This document shows positions 1-8,623 of a DNA stretch of 64,000 nucleotides, one piece after another. Origin of the DNA: Pontibacterium granulatum (GTDB taxonomy: Bacteria; Pseudomonadota; Gammaproteobacteria; Pseudomonadales; Balneatricaceae); assembly GCF_029961155.1 (NCBI RefSeq), contig NZ_JASBRH010000002.1:248001-312000 (forward strand). The letters are read 5' to 3'. Position 1 is the stretch's first letter; each line of letters begins with the position of its first letter. A program made the translations under genes and the position numbers. The notes beneath the pieces are model-generated. The model did no database searches. It worked only from the letters and a program-made list of their open reading frames with translations, and was not told the origin of the DNA.

Positions 1-32
1 GATTTTCTCGCTACGTCAGACGTAGCCGCGTG

Positions 33-1235
33 TTAAACACGCGGCTTGGCACGATCGTCAGCAGAGTAGATCTTGATCAGTTTGGAAATGGTGTTTACCA
101 GCAGGTCCGCTTCTGTATCGGACATGATCAGTGGAGGTAGCATACGGACAATCTTGCCACCGCCAGTCACGTTCAGCAGAACACCTTTTACTTTGGCAAG
201 TACGGCCAGTTCGGTACCGGCTTCGGTCAGCTCGATGGCGATCATCAGGCCGCGACCACGTACTTCTTTAACGTATTCGGCACCGCTTAATTGCTCGCGG
301 AAGCCGTTGACAATGCGCTCACCCAGCTGTTTGGCACGCTCTGCCAGACCCTCGTTGCAAATAGTGTCTACAACGGCCAGGGCTGCGGCGGATGCCAGCG
401 GGTTGCCACCGAAGGTGGAACCGTGGTTGCCAGGTACAAATACTTTCGCTGCGTTGCCGCTTGCCAGGCAGGCGCCGATCGGCATGCCATTACCCAAACC
501 TTTTGCAGTGGTAACTACGTCAGGCACGATACCGCTCTGCTGGTAAGCAAAGTAAGTACCCGTGCGGCCGTTGCCGGTCTGAACTTCGTCCAGCATCAGC
601 AACCAATCCTGTTCATCACAGATATCGCGCAACTGCGCCAGGTAATCATCCGCCGGGATCATTACACCGGATTCACCCTGAATCGGCTCAACCAGAATAG
701 CTACTACATTAGGGTTGTTGGCCGCGATGGTGCGAATTGCATCTACATCGTTAAAAGGTGCACGGACAAAGCCCGCTACCAGCGGCTCGAAGCCTGCCTG
801 GGCGGAACGGTTGCCGGTGGCACTCAGGGTTGCCATGGTACGACCGTGGAAAGAGTTTTCCATCACGATGATGGTAGGCAGATCGATGCCTTTTGAGTGG
901 CCGTATCGTCGCGCGATCTTGATGGCAGCTTCGTTCGCTTCAGCGCCGGAGTTGCCGAAAAATACGTTGTCCATGCCTGAGATGCGAGTCAGGCGTTCAG
1001 CCAACTGCTCCTGCAGGGGAATAGAGTAGAGGTTGGAAGTGTGTATCAGGCGGGCAGCCTGCTCGCTGATAGCGTGAGTTACAGCTGGGTGTGCGTGACC
1101 CAGACCGGTAACAGCGATGCCGCTCAGAGCGTCCAGATACTTGTTTCCATCCGTGTCATACAACCACGCGCCTTCACCGCGTTCAAAAGCAACTGAAAGC
1201 CGGTTGTAGGTCTTCATTACTGGCTCTAGTGCCAT
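33..1235 (-). CDS. argD: Acetylornithine aminotransferase (ArgD family)
   Basis: PLP-dependent class III aminotransferase of 400 residues, expected to convert N-acetylglutamate semialdehyde to N-acetylornithine in arginine synthesis. Visible hallmarks are NSGAEAN (about 96-101), the Asp of LMLDEVQTG, the PLP lysine in TTAKGLGNG (about Lys245) and the GSTFGGNPLA segment. The start was set at the ATG at 1235 because GGAGAGG lies just before it; an in-frame ATG upstream at 1247 is less well placed. A second family member at 37721-38950 sits inside the arginine catabolic cluster. This copy, near argG and divergent from grxD, is therefore more likely the biosynthetic one. That split of roles is inferred from context, since the family is bifunctional in many bacteria. 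Confidence 0.9.
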   Translation of the reverse strand: MALEPVMKTYNRLSVAFERGEGAWLYDTDGNKYLDALSGIAVTGLGHAHPAVTHAISEQAARLIHTSNLYSIPLQEQLAERLTRISGMDNVFFGNSGAEANEAAIKIARRYGHSKGIDLPTIIVMENSFHGRTMATLSATGNRSAQAGFEPLVAGFVRAPFNDVDAIRTIAANNPNVVAILVEPIQGESGVMIPADDYLAQLRDICDEQDWLLMLDEVQTGNGRTGTYFAYQQSGIVPDVVTTAKGLGNGMPIGACLASGNAAKVFVPGNHGSTFGGNPLASAAALAVVDTICNEGLAERAKQLGERIVNGFREQLSGAEYVKEVRGRGLMIAIELTEAGTELAVLAKVKGVLLNVTGGGKIVRMLPPLIMSDTEADLLVNTISKLIKIYSADDRAKPRV

Positions 1236-1505
1236 AATCCTCTCCATACAACGCAAAAAGGCAGCTAACAGCTGCCACTAAAAAGCCGATTCTATGTGGT
1301 GTCTATCCCTTAATCAACCTCTCATTATTGAACGCGCCAGAGATAATAGAAATCGATTAGTAGATGCTAATAAGTTTCTGCTATCGCCCTGATTGAATTT
1401 TCTAAATATACATTAACAGAGTGATATGGTCGGATATGTGTTAAGATTTCTGCACGTGAAGACAGACACACGGTGTCTTCAAAGTGAAAGCAGATAGGTG
1501 TATGA

Positions 1506-1841
1506 ATGAGCGTTATCGATACCATTAAAGAGCAGATTGAAAACAACGACATCCTGCTGTACATGAAAGGCACGCCACGTTTCCCGCAGTGTGGTTTCTC
1601 CTCCCGCGCGTCCGAAGCGGTGATGGGTTGTGGTGAGCGTTTTGCATTCGTGAATATTCTGGAAAACCCGGAAATACGTGCAGAGCTGCCTAAGTATGCA
1701 AACTGGCCGACCTTCCCACAGCTGTGGATCAAAGGTGAGTTGATTGGCGGCTGCGATATCATCTGTGAAATGGCTGCATCCGGCGAGCTGGAAGAGCTGA
1801 TCAAGGAAGCTTCTGCATCTGATGAAGCAAGCGCCGAGTAA
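1506..1841 (+). CDS. grxD: Monothiol glutaredoxin, Grx4 family
   Basis: A 111-residue single-domain monothiol glutaredoxin. The active-site CGFS is at residues 29-32, with the upstream KGTP lysine motif and the downstream WPTFPQLWIKGELIGGCDI segment that binds glutathione in this family. Grx4 proteins hold a bridging [2Fe-2S] cluster and pass Fe-S clusters to client proteins; that role comes from the family. It is followed by a strong terminator and a peroxiredoxin, a redox grouping also seen near rnt and motY in Pseudomonas. Its start is supported by a normal ATG and a full-length N-terminus. Confidence 0.95.
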   Translation: MSVIDTIKEQIENNDILLYMKGTPRFPQCGFSSRASEAVMGCGERFAFVNILENPEIRAELPKYANWPTFPQLWIKGELIGGCDIICEMAASGELEELIKEASASDEASAE

Positions 1842-1852
1842 TAAAAATTTAT

Positions 1853-1890
1853 AAAAGAGAGGCTTGCAGCTGCGGGCCTCTCTTTTATTA
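1853..1890 (+). terminator. Rho-independent terminator after grxD
   Basis: An 11-bp perfect stem, AAAAGAGAGGC (1853-1863) with GCCTCTCTTTT (1876-1886). It encloses a GC-rich loop and ends in T-rich sequence. It separates grxD from the peroxiredoxin gene. The symmetric A and T runs suggest it could act on both strands. Confidence 0.85.
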
Positions 1891-1932
1891 TGGAAACTCA
1901 AAACGAACTATACCCACATACGGAGACAAACA

Positions 1933-2535
1933 ATGGGCGTACTCGTAGGTAAACAGGCACCAGATTTTACAGCTCCAGCAGTACTGGCTAACGGTGAAAT
2001 CGTAGATGCTTACACGCTGTCTGAAGCAGTTAAAGGCAAGAAAGCCGTAGTATTCTTCTACCCGCTGGATTTCACTTTTGTTTGTCCTTCTGAGCTGCTG
2101 GCATTTGACCACCGCATCGAAGAATTCCAGAAGCGTAACGTTGAAGTGATCGGTGTATCCATCGATTCTCACTTCTCCCATAACGCTTGGCGTAACACGC
2201 CGGTAAACGAAGGTGGTATCGGCCCTGTTAAGTACACTCTGGTAGCGGACATGACTCACGCAATCTGCCAGGCGTACGACGTTGAATCTGAAGGCGGTGT
2301 TGCATTCCGTGGTTCTTTCCTGATCGACGAAGACGGTCTGGTACGTCACCAGGTTGTTAACGATCTGCCACTGGGCCGTAACGTTGACGAAATGCTGCGT
2401 ATGGTTGACGCGCTGGCATTCCACCAGGAGCACGGTGAAGTGTGCCCAGCGGGCTGGAACCAGGGTGACAAAGGTATGGTTGCTTCCCCAGAAGGTGTGG
2501 CGGCTTACCTGACAGAAGAAGCTGACAACCTGTAA
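1933..2535 (+). CDS. 2-Cys peroxiredoxin (AhpC/TSA family)
   Basis: A 200-residue typical 2-Cys peroxiredoxin that reduces hydrogen peroxide and organic hydroperoxides in the cytoplasm. The peroxidatic Cys is in FTFVCPSE (Cys51) and the resolving Cys in GEVCPAGW (Cys171). The start was chosen at 1933 (MGVLVGKQAP) because the sequence upstream of it overlaps the grxD terminator and has no family similarity. It is flanked by terminators on both sides and so is probably its own transcription unit. The Pseudomonas counterpart also sits between grxD and rnt. Whether the electron donor is AhpF or thioredoxin cannot be told from the sequence. Confidence 0.93.
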   Translation: MGVLVGKQAPDFTAPAVLANGEIVDAYTLSEAVKGKKAVVFFYPLDFTFVCPSELLAFDHRIEEFQKRNVEVIGVSIDSHFSHNAWRNTPVNEGGIGPVKYTLVADMTHAICQAYDVESEGGVAFRGSFLIDEDGLVRHQVVNDLPLGRNVDEMLRMVDALAFHQEHGEVCPAGWNQGDKGMVASPEGVAAYLTEEADNL

Positions 2536-2557
2536 GTCAGGCTCTTCAAACGTTTAT

Positions 2558-2587
2558 AAAAAACCCGCCTGATGGCGGGTTTTTTGT
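2558..2587. terminator. Bidirectional terminator between peroxiredoxin gene and rnt
   Basis: Stem AAAAAACCCGCC (2558-2569), loop TGAT, then GGCGGGTTTTTT (2574-2585). The A-run and T-run flank the stem symmetrically. It lies between two convergent genes, so it probably stops both. Confidence 0.9.
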
Positions 2588-2611
2588 GTCTGTCTGGGGC
2601 GTTTGGATGGC

Positions 2612-3292
2612 TCAGGCGCCGAAGCCGAACTCGTCTTCGTACTCTTCCTGACCGGCCAGTACCATGTCCCAGCCGCCGAGGTCTTTCCAGCGGTTAACGA
2701 TGGAGCAGAACAGTTCGGCGGTTTTCAGGGTGTCGTACAGGGCAGAGTGAGCCTGTTTGCCGTCAAACTCGATATCTGCCACTTCACAGGCTTTCGCCAG
2801 CACGGTCTGACCGTAAGCAAGTCCGGACAGGGTGGCGGTGTCGAAGCTGGAGAACGGGTGGAACGGGTTGCGCTTCACGTCGGTGCGTTCTGCTGCTGCG
2901 TTTACAAATCCCTGATCGAAAGCGGAGTTGTGGCCAACCAGAATGGCGCGCTTGCAGTCGTGAGATTTGATCGACTTGCGGATCGGCTTGAAAATGCTCT
3001 CCAGCGCTTCGCGTTCGCTTATTGCGCCACGGTCCGGATCAAACGGGTCGATGCCGGTGAAGTCCAGTGCCGCTTTCTCCAGGTTGGCGCCTTCAAACGG
3101 CTCTACATGGGCTTCGTAGTATTTGTCGACCAGCAGGTAGCCGTTGTCATCCATTGTGAGGGTGGCGGCAGCGATCTCCAGCAGTGCGTCGGTCTTGGCG
3201 TTAAAACCTGCAGTTTCTACGTCAACCACAACTGGGAGAAACCCGCGAAAGCGGTTGGCCATGGGGTGTTTATACGGATCAGGACGGCTCAA
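2612..3292 (-). CDS. rnt: Ribonuclease T
   Basis: A 226-residue DEDD-family 3'-5' exoribonuclease that trims the CCA end of tRNA and the 3' ends of other stable RNAs, acting as a dimer. Exo I is DVETAGFN (Asp24, Glu26), Exo II is HNSAFDQ, and Exo III has the His and Asp of HSALYD. The start is an apparent TTG at 3292 preceded by AAGGGAA; an alternative ATG lies at 3262. It converges on the peroxiredoxin gene across a shared terminator and is divergent from motY. The pyrC gene that separates rnt and motY in Pseudomonas aeruginosa is absent here. Confidence 0.92.
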   Translation of the reverse strand: MSRPDPYKHPMANRFRGFLPVVVDVETAGFNAKTDALLEIAAATLTMDDNGYLLVDKYYEAHVEPFEGANLEKAALDFTGIDPFDPDRGAISEREALESIFKPIRKSIKSHDCKRAILVGHNSAFDQGFVNAAAERTDVKRNPFHPFSSFDTATLSGLAYGQTVLAKACEVADIEFDGKQAHSALYDTLKTAELFCSIVNRWKDLGGWDMVLAGQEEYEDEFGFGA

Positions 3293-3425
3293 GAGATTCC
3301 CTTACTTTCTGAAATTGCTCATAGTTTGTTCGCCATTCTACCAGCGTTGCTTTTTGATAGCTAAGGAAGCTGTGGGCAAGGTCGTAAGTCCCGCAGGGAA
3401 AGTCCCGGATGTTTTTCTCGGAGCC

Positions 3426-3452
3426 TAAAGGTGTTGTCGTTAGAGCCGAAAG
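3426..3452 (+). promoter_or_regulatory. Sigma-28 (FliA) type promoter for motY
   Basis: TAAA (3426-3429), a 15-nt spacer, then GCCGAAAG (3445-3452). This matches the flagellar sigma-28 consensus TAAA-N15-GCCGATAA at every strong position but one. It ends about 46 bp before the chosen motY start, as expected for a late flagellar gene. Confidence 0.7.
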
Positions 3453-3498
3453 AGATAAGATAACCGTTTGATTGTTTCAAATTGACAGGTGCGTTGTT

Positions 3499-4353
3499 GT
3501 GTTCACAAGACTGATTCCCGTTCTGCTGCTCTGGTTGATCAGTACCGTTGTTCATGCAGTGAGCTATCGCGCAACGATTGAAGACTCCAACTGGGAGCTG
3601 GAATCCTCCATCTTCGTATGCCGCCTGTCCCATGAAATACCCTCCTTTGGCCGTGCTGTCTTTGAGCACGAAGCCGGCGAAAATGTTCACTTCTTGCTGG
3701 ATCCCACAGAGAAGGGGCACTTTGCCAAAGGTGCAATGCTGGTGTCTGAAGCACCGCCTTGGCGTCCGGGGTTGCTGACCAAAGCGATCGGTCCGGTGAA
3801 GGCGGTCAAAAGTGGCGAGTTGGATGTAAAAACCGATTATGCCAAAGCGATGTTGGCGGCCCTGCACAAGGGATTGATGCCAACCTTCACTACCGAAACC
3901 TGGTACGGGACGCCGGAATATCTGCGCGTTTCGGTGTCTGCGGTGAACTTCCGCAATGCCTACAACGACTATGTTGGTTGTGTTGCACAGTTGCTGCCGG
4001 TGAATTACCGCCAAGTGGCGCGTACCGCGGTGTTGTTCCCGCCGGGTGAGTGGCGTCTGTCCGACTCCACCCGTGAGCGCCTGGATCTGATTATTCTCTA
4101 CATCAAGAACGACAACAGCGTGCAGTCGGTGTATGTGGACGGCCACAGTGATTCAGCCGGTCGCCGACTGGCCAACCGAGACCTGTCCAAGAAGCGTGCT
4201 GAAGTGGTGACCGATTACTTCGTGAAAAATGGTTTGAGTGACGATATGGTCACCACCCGTTACCACGGTGAGCGTTATCCGGTGGTGCCGAACACCACGA
4301 AAGAGAACCGTGCCCGTAACCGCCGTGTAACAATTCGTCTGGAAAAGGAATAG
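3499..4353 (+). CDS. motY: Flagellar stator T-ring protein MotY
   Basis: A 284-residue protein with an N-terminal signal peptide (hydrophobic LIPVLLLWLISTVV ending in HA). It then has a MotY-type N-terminal domain (YRATIEDSNWE, FVCRLSHEIP) and a C-terminal OmpA-like peptidoglycan-binding domain (VYVDGHSDSAGRR, NRRVTIRLE). MotY forms the periplasmic T-ring that anchors the PomAB stator of sodium-driven polar flagella. The GTG at 3499 has AGGT eight bases upstream; a TTG at 3472 is an alternative. A sigma-28-type promoter precedes it. The rnt-motY-argG order matches Pseudomonas apart from the missing pyrC. Confidence 0.9.
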   Translation: MFTRLIPVLLLWLISTVVHAVSYRATIEDSNWELESSIFVCRLSHEIPSFGRAVFEHEAGENVHFLLDPTEKGHFAKGAMLVSEAPPWRPGLLTKAIGPVKAVKSGELDVKTDYAKAMLAALHKGLMPTFTTETWYGTPEYLRVSVSAVNFRNAYNDYVGCVAQLLPVNYRQVARTAVLFPPGEWRLSDSTRERLDLIILYIKNDNSVQSVYVDGHSDSAGRRLANRDLSKKRAEVVTDYFVKNGLSDDMVTTRYHGERYPVVPNTTKENRARNRRVTIRLEKE

Positions 4354-4379
4354 CGCTGATATTTAAGCGCTAGAGTACC

Positions 4380-4409
4380 TTACCAGGCGTAGTGCTTATC
4401 TGATATAAT
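4380..4409 (+). promoter_or_regulatory. Candidate sigma-70 promoter of argG
   Basis: TTACCA (4380-4385), an 18-bp spacer and a perfect TATAAT (4404-4409), about 66 bp before the argG ATG. A hairpin (TAGCGCT / AGCGCTA, 4351-4372) at the end of motY lies just upstream. Confidence 0.5.
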
Positions 4410-4475
4410 CCCGCCCCTGTTTCTTACAACCGGTCGCGTTCTGCGGCCGACGTTTGCACAAGTTGGAGCTTGAGA

Positions 4476-5702
4476 ATGTCCGAAATTAAGAAGGTTGTTC
4501 TGGCCTATTCCGGTGGACTGGACACTTCCGTAATCGTCCGCTGGCTGCAGGATGAGTACAACGCTGAGGTAGTAACCTTTACTGCCGACCTGGGTCAGGG
4601 TGAAGAAGTAGAACCTGCACGCGCTAAAGCGGAAGCGCTGGGCGTGAAAGAGATCTACATCGAAGATCTGCGCGAAGAGTTTGTACGTGATTTCGTATTC
4701 CCAATGTTCCGTGCAAATACTATCTACGAAGGCGAATACCTGCTGGGTACTTCCATTGCCCGTCCTCTGATTGCTAAGCGTCTGGTTGAGATCGCTCAGG
4801 AAACAGGTGCCGATGCTATCTCTCACGGTGCGACCGGTAAGGGTAACGACCAGGTACGTTTCGAAATGGGTGCTTACGCGCTGATGCCGGGTGTGCACGT
4901 AATTGCACCATGGCGTGAGTGGGACCTGAACTCCCGTGAAAAACTGATGCAGTACTGTGAAGACCACAACATCGAAGTGGACTTCGCGAAGAACAAGAAA
5001 AAGTCTCCGTACTCCATGGACGCCAACCTGCTGCACATCTCTTACGAAGGCGGCATTCTGGAAGATCCTTGGGCGGAAGCTGAAGAAGATATGTGGCGTT
5101 GGTCCGTATCTCCGGAGCAGGCTCCAGACGAAGCAACATACCTGGAGCTGACGTACGAAAAAGGCGACATCGTGGCGATCGACGGCAAGCGCATGAGCCC
5201 GGCTACTGTTCTGGAATACCTGAACAAAGTAGGTGGAGCAAACGGTGTAGGTCGACTGGACATCGTAGAAAACCGCTTCGTGGGCATGAAGTCCCGTGGT
5301 TGCTACGAAACTCCGGGGGGCACCATCATGTTGAAGGCGCACCGTGCAATCGAGTCCATCACACTGGATCGTGAAGCAGCGCACCTGAAAGATGAGCTGA
5401 TGCCGCGTTACGCGAAAGTGATCTACAACGGTTTCTGGTGGTCAGAAGAGCGTAAGATGCTTCAGCAGGCGATCGACTACTCCCAGCGCAACGTAAACGG
5501 TGACGTTCGCGTGAAACTGTACAAAGGCTCTGTCGATGTTGTCGGCCGCCGCTCTAAGGACTCTCTGTTCGATGAAAGTATCGCAACTTTCGAAGACGAT
5601 GCAGGTTCTTACGATCAGAAAGACGCAGCGGGCTTCATTAAGCTGAACGCTCTGCGTATGCGTATCGCTGCCAGCAAAGGCCGTGACCTGCTGGAAGACT
5701 GA
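4476..5702 (+). CDS. argG: Argininosuccinate synthase
   Basis: A 408-residue enzyme that joins citrulline and aspartate using ATP to give argininosuccinate, the penultimate step of arginine synthesis. The ATP pyrophosphatase P-loop AYSGGLDTS is at residues 10-18. The family segments [15 protein letters not shown] and [12 protein letters not shown] are intact. The start is the ATG at 4476, preceded by TTGGAG; a TTG two codons upstream is unlikely. It has its own sigma-70-like promoter and a strong terminator, so it is probably monocistronic. Confidence 0.96.
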   Translation: MSEIKKVVLAYSGGLDTSVIVRWLQDEYNAEVVTFTADLGQGEEVEPARAKAEALGVKEIYIEDLREEFVRDFVFPMFRANTIYEGEYLLGTSIARPLIAKRLVEIAQETGADAISHGATGKGNDQVRFEMGAYALMPGVHVIAPWREWDLNSREKLMQYCEDHNIEVDFAKNKKKSPYSMDANLLHISYEGGILEDPWAEAEEDMWRWSVSPEQAPDEATYLELTYEKGDIVAIDGKRMSPATVLEYLNKVGGANGVGRLDIVENRFVGMKSRGCYETPGGTIMLKAHRAIESITLDREAAHLKDELMPRYAKVIYNGFWWSEERKMLQQAIDYSQRNVNGDVRVKLYKGSVDVVGRRSKDSLFDESIATFEDDAGSYDQKDAAGFIKLNALRMRIAASKGRDLLED

Positions 5703-5725
5703 TTAGCACTCACCTAGAGTCATAG

Positions 5726-5758
5726 AAAAGCCCTGCGTTGAAAGCGCAGGGCTTTTTT
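5726..5758 (+). terminator. Rho-independent terminator after argG
   Basis: Stem AAAAGCCCTGCG (5726-5737) with CGCAGGGCTTTT (5745-5756), a 7-nt loop and a run of seven T on the + strand. Confidence 0.92.
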
Positions 5759-5836
5759 TATACGCACGTTTGGTTCTTTTTGCCCGTGGCGGGAAAACTG
5801 TGCTACGTTTGACTCAATCTTGTTGTGCAAAAGCCT

Positions 5837-7411
5837 ATGGAAATCAATTACTCAGGAAAGTCGGTTCTGATCGTCGACAATAAGCTCTCCGAGCTTGGCG
5901 CGTTGCGAGAAATTCTTGAGCAATTGGGCGTAAAGCGCGTTCAGGTCGCATCATCCGTTAACATGGCCCTCAGTCTGATGAGGGTGGAGGTCTATGATCT
6001 CTGTTTCGTGAATTACGATCTGGGACGAGATGAGAAAAACGGCCTGCAGCTACTGCTGGAAGCTAACTCCGAAAAACTGTTGAGTCGGCGCAACCTTTTT
6101 GTGCTGGTGGTGGATACTGAGCGTTCACACCTGTTATTCGGCTCGCTGGAAAACTCCCCCGATACCTATATCTCCAAACCTTATGATCCGGTCAGTGTAC
6201 GCGCCCGGCTGGACAAGGTGATGCGCGTTAAACATGTTACCGAGTCGATTGATTCGTTGATGGATGACGGTAGCTGGGTTGAGGCGTTATCACAGTGTGA
6301 TCACCTCTCCTCAATGTTCCCGGGGCTGCACTTGTACCTCAGTCGTCTGAAGGGGATTATTCTGTTGCAGTTGGCGCGCTACGAGGAGGCGGCAGACCTG
6401 TTCGAATCGCTGATCGAGCGGCGAGACCTCCCATGGGCCGAGGTTGGGCTGGGGGCCGCCTTCTATCATCTGGGACGCTATGACGATTCGTTGAGAATGC
6501 TGAACCGGGTGGTTGATAACGAACACCTGTGTGTGGAAGCGTTCTCCTGGCTCGGTCGGGCATACTGGGCCAAGGGGGCATTGCAGCAGGCGATTACTCT
6601 AATGCGCAAGGCAGTCATGCTGCAACCAACCTCTCCGCAGCTTCAGCGTGAACTGGCGGATCTGGCCGCGCAGGCCGAAGATTGGAATATTGCTATCGAT
6701 TCCTATCGGGCGGCAATCCGTTATGGTCGCAACTCCGTGTTCCAGGAACCCTCTTCCTATTTTGGGTTGGCTCGCGCACTGGCGCATAAGATGAGCAAGG
6801 CGGGTGATACCGACGAGCTGGAAGGGGAGGTGATCCGCTTACTGGAAGATGTGGTGCTGGATCATCAGGGCTTTGAGGAAGTGGGGTTGTCCGCCAAGCT
6901 CTGCGGCAGTGATGTCTTCCGTATCGGCAAAGTCGAGGGGGTGTCTGAACAGCGTATGCGAGATGCCTGGGCGATGTTCCAGCGACTGGAAAGTGACGTG
7001 CAGTGTGCCTGGTTGGATGCGATTGTAGATGCCTCCAGCGATAGTCCGCTGGCCAACGAAATCAATGAGAAGAAAAAGGCCCTGGCCAATGTGATGGTGA
7101 CTCTGAGTTGGGGTAAGGCCAACCTCAAGGCGATGATCAGTTTCCGAAAAGGGGAGCTGAACAGCGCCTTCAAACTGTTCCGTGAAGCACACCGGTTATT
7201 GCCAAATCACGTCGGGATTGCGCTGAACCTGGTACAGACCGGTATCGAGTTGGCGCGGCGAGTTGCCGATAACTCTGAGGTCCTGTTGTGCTGTGATATG
7301 GTGCTGGCGGATATCCGTTTTGGCGAGTTGTCCGCCCGACAGCAGGCGCGTTTCCGGTCGTTGGCCCAGCGCTGTGCTGAAATTGAACGTCATCTACCCG
7401 AAGTGGGCTGA
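5837..7411 (+). CDS. Receiver-domain protein with TPR repeats
   Basis: A protein of 524 residues. The first 120 or so form a CheY-like receiver: LIVDN near residue 14, a phospho-acceptor Asp in NYDLG (Asp61), and the conserved Lys in SKPYDP (Lys114). The second acidic residue of the usual DD pair is Asn. Residues about 130-500 are TPR-like helical repeats (for example ARYEEAADLFESL, LGRYDDSLRMLNRVV, KGALQQAITLMRKAV). There is no DNA-binding or enzymatic output domain, so it probably acts by protein-protein contact. The layout resembles VieB-type and other response-regulator/TPR proteins, but no partner kinase is nearby. A GTG at 5825 is an alternative start. Confidence 0.75.
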   Translation: MEINYSGKSVLIVDNKLSELGALREILEQLGVKRVQVASSVNMALSLMRVEVYDLCFVNYDLGRDEKNGLQLLLEANSEKLLSRRNLFVLVVDTERSHLLFGSLENSPDTYISKPYDPVSVRARLDKVMRVKHVTESIDSLMDDGSWVEALSQCDHLSSMFPGLHLYLSRLKGIILLQLARYEEAADLFESLIERRDLPWAEVGLGAAFYHLGRYDDSLRMLNRVVDNEHLCVEAFSWLGRAYWAKGALQQAITLMRKAVMLQPTSPQLQRELADLAAQAEDWNIAIDSYRAAIRYGRNSVFQEPSSYFGLARALAHKMSKAGDTDELEGEVIRLLEDVVLDHQGFEEVGLSAKLCGSDVFRIGKVEGVSEQRMRDAWAMFQRLESDVQCAWLDAIVDASSDSPLANEINEKKKALANVMVTLSWGKANLKAMISFRKGELNSAFKLFREAHRLLPNHVGIALNLVQTGIELARRVADNSEVLLCCDMVLADIRFGELSARQQARFRSLAQRCAEIERHLPEVG

Positions 7412-7585
7412 AAGAGCTCGCGGCAGAATTTTGAGCGCTGTCTAGCGCTTTGATCTAAATCCCCATGAGCTGTTGGGCCAATTGCATTCACCGGGTCAGG
7501 TAGCTAAAATCGCCGCCAGCCAGAATTTAATCCAGCGGGCGCTCCTTCTGGTATCTCTTTGCCCGAGTCTACACGTTGAAAAACC

Positions 7586-8623
7586 ATGAAAGCACATAAA
7601 ATCCAGCAAGCTCCTGTTCCTATGCGTAACGTGGGGCCACTGAAGATCAGTGGTCCGGTACTGGACGAGAAGGTGACTGTACCGCTGGCGACTTACGAAA
7701 CACCGCTATGGCCGTCCGTAGGTCGAGGTGCACGGGTATCAACGCTGGTAGAGGGCGGCATCAAGACCACCGTGATTGACGAGCGTATGACCCGCTCAAT
7801 CCTGCTGGAAGCGGAAGACGCTACCGAGGCGATGCTGGCGTTGGAATCGATCAAGGCCCGCCGTGACGATCTGCAGGCCGTTGTGGCAACGTCCAGCCGT
7901 TTTGCCAAGCTGATCGACATGAACAGTCAGATCGTGGCAAACCTGATCTACCTGCGTTTGGAATTCACCACCGGTGATGCGTCCGGTCACAACATGGTGA
8001 CCAACGCCGCAGACAAGATTATTCCATGGCTGCTGAATGAATACCCGCAGCTGCGTTACTCCTCCATCTCCGGCAACTACTGCTCCGACAAAAAAGCGAC
8101 GGCTGTGAATGGCATTCTTGGCCGTGGCAAGTACGTGGTGTGTGAAATCACCATTCCGCGTGACATCTGCGAACGTCGCCTGAAGACCACGCCGGAGAAG
8201 GTGGTTGATCTGAACATCAAGAAAAACCTGATCGGTACCATGATCGCCGGTGGTTTGCGCAGTGCCAACGCCCACTACGCCAACATGCTGCTGGCGTTCT
8301 ACCTGGCCACCGGACAGGATGCGGCCAACATCATCGAGGGTTCCCAGGGTATCGTGCACGCCGAAGTGCGTAACGGTGACCTGTACTTCTCCTGCACCCT
8401 GCCAAACCTGATCATGGGTACTGTGGGCAACGGTAAAGGCCTGGACTTCGTGGAGGAGAATCTGCGTGCATTGGGTTGTAAAGAGGATCGCGAGCCGGGT
8501 GCAAACTCCCGCCGTCTGGCTGCCATCTGTGGTGCGACTGTGCTCTGTGGTGAGCTGTCCCTGCTGGCGGCACAGACCAATCCGGGTGAGCTGATGGAAG
8601 CTCACATCAAACTGGAACGCTGA
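7586..8623 (+). CDS. mvaA: Hydroxymethylglutaryl-CoA reductase
   Basis: A 345-residue HMG-CoA reductase that makes mevalonate, the committed step of the mevalonate pathway. Recognisable motifs are the catalytic Glu region ETPLWPSVGRG (from residue 38), the nucleotide-binding GDASGHNM (130-137), and GNYCSDKKA with the catalytic Lys (163-171). The segment IAGGLRSANAHYANM and a C-terminal His in MEAHIKLER (His340) complete the set. The NYCSDKK loop resembles class I enzymes, although the protein is short and lacks membrane anchors. It opens a six-gene operon, and its stop codon overlaps the next start. No clear Shine-Dalgarno is seen before the ATG. The 170 bp upstream contain an AGCGCT-gtct-AGCGCT hairpin at 7434-7449. 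Confidence 0.92.
   Translation: MKAHKIQQAPVPMRNVGPLKISGPVLDEKVTVPLATYETPLWPSVGRGARVSTLVEGGIKTTVIDERMTRSILLEAEDATEAMLALESIKARRDDLQAVVATSSRFAKLIDMNSQIVANLIYLRLEFTTGDASGHNMVTNAADKIIPWLLNEYPQLRYSSISGNYCSDKKATAVNGILGRGKYVVCEITIPRDICERRLKTTPEKVVDLNIKKNLIGTMIAGGLRSANAHYANMLLAFYLATGQDAANIIEGSQGIVHAEVRNGDLYFSCTLPNLIMGTVGNGKGLDFVEENLRALGCKEDREPGANSRRLAAICGATVLCGELSLLAAQTNPGELMEAHIKLER

Noticed and set aside
1382-1397. Single ArgR-like half-site TATCGC-N8-AA before grxD
   Set aside because: Only one half-site with no second copy 21 bp away; expected by chance.
1367-1901. Overlapping - strand frames over grxD
   Set aside because: Shadows of the glutaredoxin gene, whose CGFS site and terminator fix the correct strand.
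2603-3364. 253-codon open frame on the + strand opposite rnt
   Set aside because: It is an antisense shadow of RNase T, whose DEDD motifs are intact, and the frame has no recognisable domain.
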